A stretch of DNA of 64,000 bases, taken from Prosthecomicrobium sp. N25 (GTDB lineage Bacteria; Pseudomonadota; Alphaproteobacteria; Rhizobiales; Ancalomicrobiaceae). The stretch is taken from contig NZ_JBBCAT010000001.1 of assembly GCF_037203705.1 (NCBI RefSeq), positions 310,001 through 374,000 on the forward strand. Direction: 5' to 3'. Below, one piece after another: positions 53,079 through 61,497 of the stretch. The position numbers and the translations under genes were made by a program. How positions within the stretch are numbered: position 1 is the first letter of the stretch; every line of letters starts with the position of its first letter. Below the pieces are notes generated by a model. That model was not told the origin of the DNA. It ran no database searches and saw only the letters and a list, made by a program, of their open reading frames with translations.

Positions 53079-54401
53079 ATGTTGGCTGGTTTCTGGAAGC
53101 AGGGTTCGGATGCCGCTTCCGATGCAGGGAACGCAGCTGCCTTGACGAAGCTCGCGGAATTACAGGAAGAATTGAAGAAGTCTTCCGGAGTATCTGCCGA
53201 GCTGTCGAGCGTGAAGGCGACGTTGGTCGAGTGGTTCGGCCGCGCGGTCGACCAGTCCGTCAGCTTGAGCGAACTGCTCTGCCTGATGGCGTGGTCCAAC
53301 GGCAACGTCCGGAAGCTCTCGGGCGAGACCGTAGCGATCTCGGGTGCCGTCGAGGAGATGGCCCGGACCATCCAGAACATCGCGAGCCTGAGCGCCAACG
53401 CCTACGATCGGTCGGCCGAGGCCCACACGATCGTGGCCAACGGCGTCTCCCGGGCGGCCTCCGCCGGCCGTGCCATGGCGGACATCTCCGAGTCCTTCTC
53501 GGGGCTCGACCAGCGCATGCAGATGCTGGGCGGCGCCATCGCCAACATCGGCGGCTTCGCCAAGGAGATCGAGGGAATCTCGAGCCAGACCAAGCTGCTC
53601 GCCCTCAACGCCACCATCGAGGCGGCGCGCGCCGGCGAGGCGGGGCGCGGCTTCGGCGTCGTCGCCGCCGAGGTGAAGGCACTCTCGGAGGAGACCTCCA
53701 AGACGACGGAGCTGATCCGCGGGCAGCTCGCGACCCTGACCCAGGTCATGCAGGACATGCTGGCCGCCATGGCGCAGGGCGGTGCCAAGGTCAAGGACGG
53801 AACCGAAACGTTCAACCAGGTCGTCCAGGACATGCAGGGCATCCGCTCCTGCGTGGACGGGGTCAAGGAGGAGATCTCCTCCATCACCCACATGCTCACG
53901 GACCAGCAGTCGGCCACCGATTCGATCGCCCGGAACCTCACCGAGATCGCCCGGCTGGCCGCCCAGAACGAGACCGATTCGAAGTCGGCCGCCGAGTCGA
54001 TCCGCAAGGCCGAGCATCTCATCTCCGGCCTGCTCTCGCAGGGCGAGGCCGCCGGCGTGCCCGACCACGCGGCCCGCCGCCTGCGCGCCGACCACATGCT
54101 CTGGAAGCAGCAACTCGCGGAGTGCCTGGTCGGGCTCGTCGCCGTCGACCCCCGCAGCTACGGGCAGCGCGTGCAGCCGTTCGGACCGGGCTTCGACACG
54201 CTCTCCGGACCGGCCGCCGACACCGAGGCCTTCCGGGCCTTGCGCAAGGATGCGGAAGTGCTGTCCCGCGAGGGCCTGCGCGTCGTCCAGTTCGCCGGCG
54301 CGGGCGACATCGGCAAGGCCATCGACTCCTACATGGCGATGGACGCCGCCTCCGCGACCGCGCTCCAGAACCTCGCGCAGATGGAGCGCATGCTCGCCTG
54401 A
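53079..54401 (+). CDS. Soluble chemoreceptor-like protein with C-terminal CZB-like domain
   Basis: Cytoplasmic methyl-accepting protein, 440 residues, with no membrane helix and no HAMP. The signalling hairpin is clear around residue 180 (LLALNATIEAARAGEAGRGF and VAAEVKALSEETSKTTELI). The C-terminal 110 residues begin RADHMLWKQQLAECLVG, like the first helix of a zinc-binding CZB domain, but the usual downstream His pair is not seen, so metal binding is doubtful. ATG 53079 follows GGGGAGA. No che genes are nearby. The 247 bases before it are AT-richer than average and hold no gene. Confidence 0.87.
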   Translation: MLAGFWKQGSDAASDAGNAAALTKLAELQEELKKSSGVSAELSSVKATLVEWFGRAVDQSVSLSELLCLMAWSNGNVRKLSGETVAISGAVEEMARTIQNIASLSANAYDRSAEAHTIVANGVSRAASAGRAMADISESFSGLDQRMQMLGGAIANIGGFAKEIEGISSQTKLLALNATIEAARAGEAGRGFGVVAAEVKALSEETSKTTELIRGQLATLTQVMQDMLAAMAQGGAKVKDGTETFNQVVQDMQGIRSCVDGVKEEISSITHMLTDQQSATDSIARNLTEIARLAAQNETDSKSAAESIRKAEHLISGLLSQGEAAGVPDHAARRLRADHMLWKQQLAECLVGLVAVDPRSYGQRVQPFGPGFDTLSGPAADTEAFRALRKDAEVLSREGLRVVQFAGAGDIGKAIDSYMAMDAASATALQNLAQMERMLA

Positions 54402-54521
54402 TTCTTCGGGGTGCCGGGGGGCAACGGCCCGAATGATTGCACAATCGCGTGTCATCCACGGCTGATCGGGTCCCGGCCGCCTCGTGCGGCGGGATTCGGG
54501 GACAGGAACGGGAGTTGGATC

Positions 54522-54830
54522 ATGATGGAGTTCAGGAAGGTCGTGGCCGGCGGCCTGATCGCCGCCACCGCGTTGGCCTTCGCCGGCACCGCTCCGGCCG
54601 AGGCCGGCTGTGGCCTCGGCTGCGGCCTCGGCATCGGTATCGTGGGTGGCGTCATCGCCGGGGCCGCCATCGCGGCCGCGCAGCCGGCCTACCCCCGCTA
54701 CGCGCCGCCGCCGGGCGTCTACTACGCGCCGGGCGAGGTCTATTACCAGGGTCCGGTCTATCCGGGCTGCCGCGTCTACAAATGGCAGGACGAATGGGGC
54801 CGCGTCCACAAGGACAGGATCTGCGGCTGA
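54522..54830 (+). CDS. Small exported Gly/Tyr/Pro-rich protein
   Basis: A 102-residue protein with signal peptide (VVAGGLIAATALAFAGTAPA, cleavage near AEA-G). A glycine-rich hydrophobic segment (CGLGCGLGIGIVGGVIAGAA) follows, then a Tyr/Pro-rich linker (YAPPPGVYYAPGEVYYQG) and a final CRVYKWQDEWGRVHKDRICG segment. Such proteins are common periplasmic or outer-membrane small proteins of Hyphomicrobiales; function unknown. GGGAG is seven bases before ATG 54522, and a terminator follows. Confidence 0.82.
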   Translation: MMEFRKVVAGGLIAATALAFAGTAPAEAGCGLGCGLGIGIVGGVIAGAAIAAAQPAYPRYAPPPGVYYAPGEVYYQGPVYPGCRVYKWQDEWGRVHKDRICG

Positions 54831-54859
54831 GCGACGGCTCGCCGGAGGCTCATCCGCGG

Positions 54860-54886
54860 AAGGACCGGGCACACCCCGGTCCTTTT
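54860..54886 (+). terminator. Rho-independent terminator after the small exported protein
   Basis: Stem AAGGACCGGG / CCCGGTCCTT (10 bp), loop CACAC, then TT; starts 30 bases after the stop. Confidence 0.8.
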
Positions 54887-54989
54887 CGTTCGTGGCGGGC
54901 GGAAATCGAAATCCAGCTCTCGGTTTGACTGGCGTCGGGGAGCCGCGGACGCTATCGGTGGGGCGACGAGTCCGACCACAGAGGCCGCC

Positions 54990-56429
54990 ATGACCTTACG
55001 GATCGCCAGGATCCTCGCCGTCCCCGCCCTCGTGCTCCTCGCCGCCGGAATGGCCACGCCGGCCGCCGCGGCAGGAGCCTACGAGATCCGGGGCGCCGAT
55101 CTCTCGATCCTCTGGGCCGTCCCCTTCGTCGGCATCCTTCTCTCCATCGCGGTCATGCCGCTGGCCGCACCCGATTTCTGGCACCATCACTTCGGCAAGG
55201 TCGCCGCCGCCTGGGCGCTCGCCTTCGTGGTGCCCTACGGCCTCCTTCACGGCGCCCCGGCCTCCGGCTACCAGGTCGCCCACACGGCGCTGCTCGAGTA
55301 CATCCCCTTCGTCATCCTCCTCGGGGCACTCTTCACCGTCTCGGGCGGCATCCTGGTCACCGGCAACCTGCACGGCAGCCCGGGCCTCAACACCGGCATC
55401 CTCGCCATCGGCACCCTTCTGGCGAGCCTGATCGGCACCACGGGGGCCTCCATGGTGCTGATCCGCCCCCTGCTGCGCGCCAACGACGAGCGGCGGCACA
55501 ACGTCCACGTCGTCGTCTTCTTCATCTTCCTGGTCTCCAACATCGGCGGTTCGCTCACCCCGCTCGGCGACCCTCCGCTCTTCCTGGGCTACCTGAAGGG
55601 CGTCGGCTTCTTCTGGACCACCAGCCACATGGTCCACGAGATGGCCTTCTGCACCGTCATCCTGCTGGCGGTCTTCTACGCGCTCGACAGCTGGTTCTAC
55701 CGCAAGGACCACGAGTTCCGGGCGCTGCGCGACCCCACCCCGGACACCAAGGGGATGGGCATCCAGGGCCAGGTCAACTTCGTGCTCCTGGCCGGGGTCG
55801 TCGGCGCGGTGCTTCTCTCCGGATCCTGGAAGCCGGGCGTCTCCTTCGACGTCTTCGGCACCCATGTGGAACTCCAGAACCTCGCCCGCGACGTGATCCT
55901 GGTCGGGCTCGCCCTCGTCTCCCTGGCCATCACGCCCCGGACGCTGCGCGAGGCGAACGGCTTCAACTGGGGCCCGATCCTGGAAGTCGCCAAGCTCTTC
56001 GCCGGCATCTTCGTCACCATCATCCCGGTGATCGCCATGCTGCGCGCCGGCCGGGACGGCGTCTTCGCGCCGCTGATCGCCTTGGTCACGCACCCGGACG
56101 GCAGCCCCGACAACGTCATGTACTTCTGGATGAGCGGCATCCTCTCGTCCTTCCTCGACAACGCGCCGACCTACCTGGTCTTCTTCAATCTCGCCGGCGG
56201 CGACGCCGAGACGCTGATGGGGCCGCTCGCCCTCACCCTGCTGGCGATCTCGTGCGGCTCGGTCTTCATGGGTGCCAACACCTACATCGGCAACGCGCCG
56301 AACTTCATGGTGAAGGCGATCGCCGAGGAGCGGGGCGTCAAGATGCCGAGCTTCTTCGGCTACATGGCGTGGTCGGGCGCCATCCTGGTGCCCCTCTTCG
56401 TGCTGGTCACGCTCGTCTTTTTCCGCTGA
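54990..56429 (+). CDS. Sodium:proton antiporter (NhaD-like, ion-transporter superfamily)
   Basis: A 479-residue membrane protein with an N-terminal signal-like helix and about twelve further helices. Conserved stretches are LIGTTGASMVLIRPLL, SNIGGSLTPLGDPPLFLGY, SSFLDNAPTYLVFFNLAGG and MGANTYIGNAPNFMVKAIA, repeated in the two halves as in NhaD/ArsB proteins. It likely exchanges sodium for protons. A cupin gene follows 59 bases later on the same strand. Confidence 0.9.
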   Translation: MTLRIARILAVPALVLLAAGMATPAAAAGAYEIRGADLSILWAVPFVGILLSIAVMPLAAPDFWHHHFGKVAAAWALAFVVPYGLLHGAPASGYQVAHTALLEYIPFVILLGALFTVSGGILVTGNLHGSPGLNTGILAIGTLLASLIGTTGASMVLIRPLLRANDERRHNVHVVVFFIFLVSNIGGSLTPLGDPPLFLGYLKGVGFFWTTSHMVHEMAFCTVILLAVFYALDSWFYRKDHEFRALRDPTPDTKGMGIQGQVNFVLLAGVVGAVLLSGSWKPGVSFDVFGTHVELQNLARDVILVGLALVSLAITPRTLREANGFNWGPILEVAKLFAGIFVTIIPVIAMLRAGRDGVFAPLIALVTHPDGSPDNVMYFWMSGILSSFLDNAPTYLVFFNLAGGDAETLMGPLALTLLAISCGSVFMGANTYIGNAPNFMVKAIAEERGVKMPSFFGYMAWSGAILVPLFVLVTLVFFR

Positions 56430-56488
56430 TCGGGGGAACAAGGCCGGCCGGGTCGGGGTTCGGTGGCCCCGCCCGTCCGGAGCCCCCC

Positions 56489-56986
56489 ATGACCGCCACG
56501 CCGATCGAGACGCACGTCCTGCCCAGGAACGGCGACATCCCGAACTCCGAACTTCCCCTGGTGCTCTACCGGAACATCCTCGCCGATCCGTCCGGCGACC
56601 TCGCCCGCGCTTTCGAGGACCGCTTCCGCCTTAACGGCTGGACCGGCAGCTGGCGCAACGGCATCCTCGCCTTTCACCATTTCCATGCCGGCGCCCACGA
56701 GGTTCTCGGGGTGGCGGCCGGCCGCGCCAGCGTCCAGTTCGGCGGCGAGGGCGGGGTCGTCGCCGAGGTCGCGGCCGGGGACGCCGTCGTGATCCCCGCC
56801 GGCGTCGGCCACAAGTGCCTGGAACGCGACGTCGACTTCCTGGTCGTCGGCGCCTACCCGCCGGGCCAGGACCCCGGGATCACGCGCGAAGGAGAGCCGG
56901 GGCCCCGCGAGGCCGGTGCGGACCGCCCGCCCTCCGACCCGATCTTCGGCCCCGACGGCCCGCTCGTCTCGGCCTGGACCGCCTGA
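56489..56986 (+). CDS. Cupin-domain protein (YjlB-like)
   Basis: A 165-residue single-cupin protein. LAFHHFHAGAHEVLGVAAGRA carries the metal-ligand His residues (HFHAGAHE) and AAGDAVVIPAGVGHKCL the second motif. The N-terminal LPRNGDIPNSELPLVLYRN segment fits the YjlB-type family. Function unknown. ATG 56489 is chosen from the family start. Confidence 0.82.
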   Translation: MTATPIETHVLPRNGDIPNSELPLVLYRNILADPSGDLARAFEDRFRLNGWTGSWRNGILAFHHFHAGAHEVLGVAAGRASVQFGGEGGVVAEVAAGDAVVIPAGVGHKCLERDVDFLVVGAYPPGQDPGITREGEPGPREAGADRPPSDPIFGPDGPLVSAWTA

Positions 56987-56994
56987 CCGCCAGT

Positions 56995-57013
56995 CCCCGG
57001 GCGCCCCCCGGGG
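56995..57013 (+). terminator. GC-rich hairpin after the cupin gene
   Basis: CCCCGGG and CCCGGGG form a 7-bp stem with a five-base loop, nine bases past the cupin stop. No T run follows, so termination is uncertain. Confidence 0.35.
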
Positions 57014-57062
57014 TACCTGCCCTGTCTTGCCGCCCGGCGCGCGCCGGCGCACTCTGGACTGC

Positions 57063-57524
57063 ATGACCGCGCTCCGACTCGCCGACATGCCCAGCCGCCC
57101 CGAGGAGACCCGCCTCGTCCTGCGCGGCGTCAAGCGACATCTGCGCCGGCTGGGCCTCGCCTGCGTGGAGGAACTGCCGCTCGCCTCCGGCCGCCGCGCC
57201 GACGTCGTCGCGCTCGGCGATGACGGCTCGATCCTGATCGTCGAGGTGAAGTCCTCGGTGGAGGACTTCCGGACGGATGCCAAGTGGCCCTTCTACCGGC
57301 TGCACGCCGACCGGCTCTACTTCGCCACCAGCCCGCGGGTCCCGCAGGAGATCTTCCCCGCCGACTGCGGCCTGATCGTCGCCGACGACTACGGCGCCGA
57401 GATCCTGCGGGAGGCGCCGGAGCACCGGCTGGCGGCCGCCACCCGCAAGGCCATGACGATCCGCATCGCGCGTGCCGCGGCGCTCCGCCTGCACGGCCTG
57501 GCCGATCCGGAGACGTTGGAGTGA
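57063..57524 (+). CDS. mmcB: MmcB family DNA repair protein
   Basis: A 153-residue protein of the alphaproteobacterial MmcB family, a PD-(D/E)XK-like fold. GRRADVVALGDDGSILIVEVK carries the Asp and Glu-x-Lys residues expected of the active site, and SVEDFRTDAKWPFYRLHADR is strongly conserved. In Caulobacter MmcB contributes to DNA-damage tolerance. No alphaproteobacterial LexA box (GTTC-N7-GTTC) is seen upstream here. Its stop overlaps the acetyltransferase start (GTGA). Confidence 0.88.
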   Translation: MTALRLADMPSRPEETRLVLRGVKRHLRRLGLACVEELPLASGRRADVVALGDDGSILIVEVKSSVEDFRTDAKWPFYRLHADRLYFATSPRVPQEIFPADCGLIVADDYGAEILREAPEHRLAAATRKAMTIRIARAAALRLHGLADPETLE

Positions 57525-58024
57525 GTACGGCGCCGGATCCCCCCTTCACGGTCCTGGCGGTCCGCGGCGGCGAGGATCTCGCCGCCGCCGTGGCCCTCTT
57601 CCGCGCCTATGCGGCCTCGCTGCCGATCGACCTCGGCTACCAGGGCTTCGAGGCCGAGATGGCCGGGATGCCGGGCAAGTACGCGCCCCCGGCGGGCGAA
57701 CTCCTGCTCGCCCGCGGCCGCGACGGCGCGGCGCTCGGCTGCGTCGCGCTCCGCCCCTTCGCGCCGGACGGCACCTGCGAGATGAAGCGGCTCTACGTGG
57801 TCCCCGAAGCGCGCCGTCTCGGCGTCGGCGAGGCGCTCGTCGCCGCCGTGCTCGCTGCCGCCCGCCGGATCGGCTATCGCGCCATGCTGCTCGACACGCT
57901 GCCGAGCATGACCGGCGCGCTGGCGCTCTACGCGCGGCACGGGTTCACGACGACGGAGGCCTATTACGACACCCCCGTCGCCGGCACGATCTTCCTGGAG
58001 AAGGACCTCGCCGCCGGGGCGTGA
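57521..58024 (+). CDS. GNAT-family N-acetyltransferase
   Basis: A 167-residue acetyl-CoA-dependent acetyltransferase. The acetyl-CoA loop RRLGVGEALVAAVL follows the strand EMKRLYVVPE, and LYARHGFTTTEAYYDTPV is the usual C-terminal segment. The substrate is unknown. GTG 57521 overlaps the mmcB stop. It converges with phaZ, whose stop is only 14 bases away. Confidence 0.88.
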   Translation: MSTAPDPPFTVLAVRGGEDLAAAVALFRAYAASLPIDLGYQGFEAEMAGMPGKYAPPAGELLLARGRDGAALGCVALRPFAPDGTCEMKRLYVVPEARRLGVGEALVAAVLAAARRIGYRAMLLDTLPSMTGALALYARHGFTTTEAYYDTPVAGTIFLEKDLAAGA

Positions 58025-58038
58025 CCCCGGGGGCGTCT

Positions 58039-59388
58039 TCAGCGCACCAGGCTGATGGGCGGACGCCCGCCGCGCTTCGGCGGGGTCGGAGCCGCCGGGA
58101 CTGCCTCCGGTGCGGCCTTCGCGGCGGGACGACCCGCCGGACGGGCCGCCTTCGCGCGCGCCTGGTGGTGCGTCAGCACGAAGTCCGTGATGCGCGGCGC
58201 GATCTCGGAGCGGAAGCGCGAGCCGTTGAAGACGCCGTAGTGGCCGACGCCCTGCTGGACGTAGTCGGCCCGCCGGTCGTCCGGAATGTTGCTGCAGAGC
58301 CGGTGGGCGGCCTGCGTCTGGCCCATCCCGGTGATGTCGTCCAACTCGCCTTCGACCGTGAGCAGAGCCACGTTTCGGATCGCCGACGGGTCCACGCGCT
58401 CGTGCCGGTGCATCATCTGGCCCTGCGGGAGCGCGTGCCGGATGAAGACGGTGTCGACGGTCTGCAGGTAGAACTCGGCGGTCAGGTCCATCACGGCGAG
58501 ATACTCGTCGTAGAAGTCCCGGTGCTTCTCCGCCGAATCGCCGTCGCCCTTGATCAGATGCAGGTAGAAGTCCTTGTGGGCGGTCATGTGCCGGTCGAGG
58601 TTCATCGACATGAAGCCGCCGAGCTGCAGGAAGCCCGGGTAGACGGCCCGCATGAAGCCGGCATGCGGGAAGGGCACCTGCATGATGACGTTCCGGCGGA
58701 ACCAGTCGAGGCCCTTCTCGGCCGCCAGGTTGTTGACCGCGGTCGGGGAGATGCGGGTGTCGATCGGCCCGCCCATCAGGATCATCGCCGGGGGAATGTA
58801 GGGGTCTTCCCGCTTCTCCATGACCGAGACGGCGGCCAGCACCGGCACGGACGGCTGGCAGACCGCGATCACGCTGGTCTCGCCGCCGAGCGCATGCATC
58901 ATCGAGATGACGTAGTCGATGTAGTCGTCGAGGTCGAAGCTGCCCTCAGCCAAGGGCACCATGCGGGCGTCGACCCAGTCGGTGATGTAGACCTCGTGGC
59001 GGGGCAGCAGCGCATCCACGGTGCCGCGCAGCAGCGTCGCGTAGTGTCCCGACATCGGCGCGACGAGCAGGACCTTGGGGTCGCGGCGCCGGCCTTCCGG
59101 GATCGCGCGCTCGAAGTGGACGAGCCGGCAGAAGGGCCGCTCCCACACGACGCGTTCGGTGACCGGCACCCGCGTTCCGCCGACGAGCGTGGTCTTGATG
59201 CCGAAGTCCGGCTTGCCGTAGCGCCGCGTCGAGCGTTCGAAGAGCTCGCAGGCCGCCGCCATCGATCGACCGATGTGCGTGTGCGTGAAGGGATTGAGCG
59301 GGTTCTGGAAGTAGAGCTTGGTGACGTCGGCGGCCGCCCGGAAGGGGCCCAGGGCTGCGTGGTTCAGCTCGTAGAGGTGATAGAACAC
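58039..59388 (-). CDS. phaZ: Intracellular polyhydroxyalkanoate depolymerase
   Basis: Mobilises stored polyhydroxybutyrate granules, 449 residues. YHLYELNHAALGPFRAAAD is the family N-terminus. VIAVCQPSVPVLAAVSVM holds the Cys-type nucleophile elbow (CQPS), VEGELDDITGMGQTQAAH is the acid region and GVGHYGVFNGSRFR the catalytic His. The C-terminus is Lys/Ala/Pro-rich. GTG 59388 is preferred over upstream ATGs because GAGGGA is six to seven bases before it and the family begins FYHLYEL. A palindrome lies 73-96 bases upstream. Confidence 0.92.
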   Translation of the reverse strand: MFYHLYELNHAALGPFRAAADVTKLYFQNPLNPFTHTHIGRSMAAACELFERSTRRYGKPDFGIKTTLVGGTRVPVTERVVWERPFCRLVHFERAIPEGRRRDPKVLLVAPMSGHYATLLRGTVDALLPRHEVYITDWVDARMVPLAEGSFDLDDYIDYVISMMHALGGETSVIAVCQPSVPVLAAVSVMEKREDPYIPPAMILMGGPIDTRISPTAVNNLAAEKGLDWFRRNVIMQVPFPHAGFMRAVYPGFLQLGGFMSMNLDRHMTAHKDFYLHLIKGDGDSAEKHRDFYDEYLAVMDLTAEFYLQTVDTVFIRHALPQGQMMHRHERVDPSAIRNVALLTVEGELDDITGMGQTQAAHRLCSNIPDDRRADYVQQGVGHYGVFNGSRFRSEIAPRITDFVLTHHQARAKAARPAGRPAAKAAPEAVPAAPTPPKRGGRPPISLVR

Positions 59389-59762
59389 GGATCGTCCCTC
59401 ACGCTGATGCCGGTCGCCCCTGACGGCAACCATGATGCGGCTGCATTCCTTAACCCGGGCTGTACGATGCAGAGTCATCGTACAATTCACAAGGTAGCTT
59501 AAGGTCGGGGTTAGCACCGACCCGGCATCCTGTGACTTCCGTGCCTGCCGCACCGCCGTCGGGCCCGCGCCGCCGCGACCGCGCGGGTAGGATAAACGTC
59601 GCAGGAAAGAAGCTGTTCCGCGGACGCGCAGGCCCGGGAACCCGGCACGGACGCTCGGTCGCGCCGGGCATTCATGGGAACAGCCGGCGAAAGACTTGTC
59701 CAGTCCGTATCTTGTGCGGTTGCGAGAATGTCACATGATTTTCCCCGAACGTATCGGGACGG
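59389..59762. other. Intergenic region between ABC permease stop and phaZ start
   Basis: 374 bases, moderately AT-richer, without a gene. Contains the 9-bp inverted repeat at 59461-59484; no other structure is recognised. Confidence 0.5.
59461..59484. promoter_or_regulatory. Perfect 9-bp inverted repeat upstream of phaZ
   Basis: Arms TGTACGATG and CATCGTACA separated by six bases (CAGAGT). It is likely a dimer-binding operator for phaZ control. No U tract, so not a terminator. Confidence 0.55.
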
Positions 59763-60605
59763 TCACTCGCCGGTCTGCAGGAGCGAGCCGTTGGCGCGGG
59801 CGGAGTCGAGCAGCCGGTAGAAGGCGACCAGCGCCGCCGCGCCATACGCGACATTCATCGCGAAGGCCTCGATCATCAGGTCGGCCCGGAAGGTCCGGTC
59901 GATGACGATCGCCCGCATCCCCTCGAACACGTAGGTGGACGGCAGGGCCCAGGCGAGCGGTTGGACCCAGGCGGGCAGCGTGGTGACCGGGTAGTAGACG
60001 CAGGTGATCGGCATGACCAGGAACATCAGCGACCACGCGATGCTCTCCGCCCCCATGCCCTGGCGCAGCAGGAGCCCGCAGATGACGATGCCGAGCGACC
60101 AGCCCATGAGCATCAGGTTGGCGAAGAAGACCGCGAGCCCGAAGCCGAGCCCGAACAGGTTGTAGCCGAAGATCGGCATCGCGAGCAGCACGACCGGCAC
60201 CATCCCGACCGCCAGGCGGATCAGGCTCGCCACCCCGAGCGAGACCAGGAACTCGGAGGGCCTGAGCGGGCTCATCAGCACGTTGCCGAGGTTCCGCGCC
60301 CACATCTCCTCGAGGAACGCGAAGGTGAACCCCTGCTGGCTGCGCAGCAGGATGTCCCAGAGCAGCAGCGCCCCGATGAAGGTGCCCGCCACCCCCGCGA
60401 AGAAGCTGGACTTCTGGCTGATGTAGCTCTGCACGAAGCCCCAGGTCAGCATCTGCACGGTCGGCCAGTAGACGAGCTCGATCGTGCGCGGCCAGGAGGA
60501 GCGCAGCAGGTACCAGTGGCGCAGCACCATGGCGCCGACCCGCGCCGGCGAGAAGCGGGCCGGGTCGCGGACGGCCGCGCGCCGCTCGAGGTCGCGGCCG
60601 GTCAT
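59763..60605 (-). CDS. ABC-2 type exporter permease
   Basis: A 280-residue ABC-2 permease with six hydrophobic segments, starting RHWYLLRSSWPRTIELVYWP. WEEMWAR-like FAFLEEMWARNLGNVLMSPL is the conserved coupling region and YYPVTTLPAWVQPLAWALPS the typical late motif. It overlaps the ATPase gene by four bases (ATGA). Substrate unknown; similar pairs export drugs or lipids. Confidence 0.9.
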   Translation of the reverse strand: MTGRDLERRAAVRDPARFSPARVGAMVLRHWYLLRSSWPRTIELVYWPTVQMLTWGFVQSYISQKSSFFAGVAGTFIGALLLWDILLRSQQGFTFAFLEEMWARNLGNVLMSPLRPSEFLVSLGVASLIRLAVGMVPVVLLAMPIFGYNLFGLGFGLAVFFANLMLMGWSLGIVICGLLLRQGMGAESIAWSLMFLVMPITCVYYPVTTLPAWVQPLAWALPSTYVFEGMRAIVIDRTFRADLMIEAFAMNVAYGAAALVAFYRLLDSARANGSLLQTGE

Positions 60606-61351
60606 GCCGGCTCCTCCGACCGGGCCCGGCCGCGGGCGACGTCCAGGAAGACCTCCTCGAGGTTCGTCCGCCCGTAGCGCGCGACGAGCTCCGCCGGCGG
60701 GCCGCGGTCGACGATCCGCCCGGCCCGCATGATCACGACCGTGTCGCACAGGCGCTCCACCTCCGGCATGTTGTGGGAGGCGAGCAGGATCGCGGCGCCG
60801 GTCTCGGCCCGGTAGGCCTCCAGGCGGCTGCGCACCCAGTCGGCGGTGTCCGGATCGAGCGAGGCGGTCGGCTCGTCGAGCAGGAGGACGTCGGGGCTGT
60901 TGATGAGCGCCTTGGCGAGCGCCACCCGCGTCTTCTGCCCGGCCGAGAGCTGCCCGGCCTTGCGGTCGACGAAGGACCCCAGGTCGAAGGCGGCGACCAG
61001 CTCGTCGATGCGGCGGGGCAGTGCGCTGACGGCGTAGAGGCGGCCGAAGACGGTGAGGTTCTCGCGCACCGTCAGCCGGTGCGGCATGTCCGCGTAGGGG
61101 CTCTCGAAGTTCATCCGCTCCAGCACCGCGTAGCGCTCCCGCGGCATGTCCCGGCCGAGCACCCGGATGCGGCCGCCGTCCGGCGACACGAGCCCCATGA
61201 TCATGCCGATCGTGGTCGTCTTGCCGGCGCCGTTGCCGCCGAGCAGGCCCACCACGGCCCCCCGCGGGACCGAGAACGAGATGCCGTCCACGGCGCGCGT
61301 GGAGCGATAGACCTTGACCAGGTCGGTGACCTCGACGGCGGGGGACGTCAT
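60602..61351 (-). CDS. ABC-2 type exporter ATP-binding protein
   Basis: A 249-residue ATPase: Walker A GGNGAGKTTT, signature LSAGQKTRVAL, Walker B LLLDEPTASLDPD and the switch His in LLASHNMPEV. ATG 61351 is taken as start; an extension to 61435 is Pro-rich and lacks family character. Divergent from regB with a 146-base gap. Confidence 0.9.
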   Translation of the reverse strand: MTSPAVEVTDLVKVYRSTRAVDGISFSVPRGAVVGLLGGNGAGKTTTIGMIMGLVSPDGGRIRVLGRDMPRERYAVLERMNFESPYADMPHRLTVRENLTVFGRLYAVSALPRRIDELVAAFDLGSFVDRKAGQLSAGQKTRVALAKALINSPDVLLLDEPTASLDPDTADWVRSRLEAYRAETGAAILLASHNMPEVERLCDTVVIMRAGRIVDRGPPAELVARYGRTNLEEVFLDVARGRARSEEPA

Positions 61352-61497
61352 CGGCGCTTCCCGGTTCTCGGTGTTCGGGGACGGGCGGTTTGGTCGCGCG
61401 GGTCCGCCCTGGCACGGGCGCGGCGCCCCGGGCATATATACGGGCGCCCCCGCCCGCCGGAAACCCGTCGCGGACCCGGGCGGCCCCGAAGGCCCCC

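Noticed and set aside
57000-57063. LexA box upstream of mmcB
   Set aside because: No GTTC-N7-GTTC or near match was found in the gap before the gene.
59461-59484. Inverted repeat before phaZ as a terminator of the ABC exporter operon
   Set aside because: It lies almost 280 bases past the exporter stop and has no T run on either strand, so an operator is more likely.
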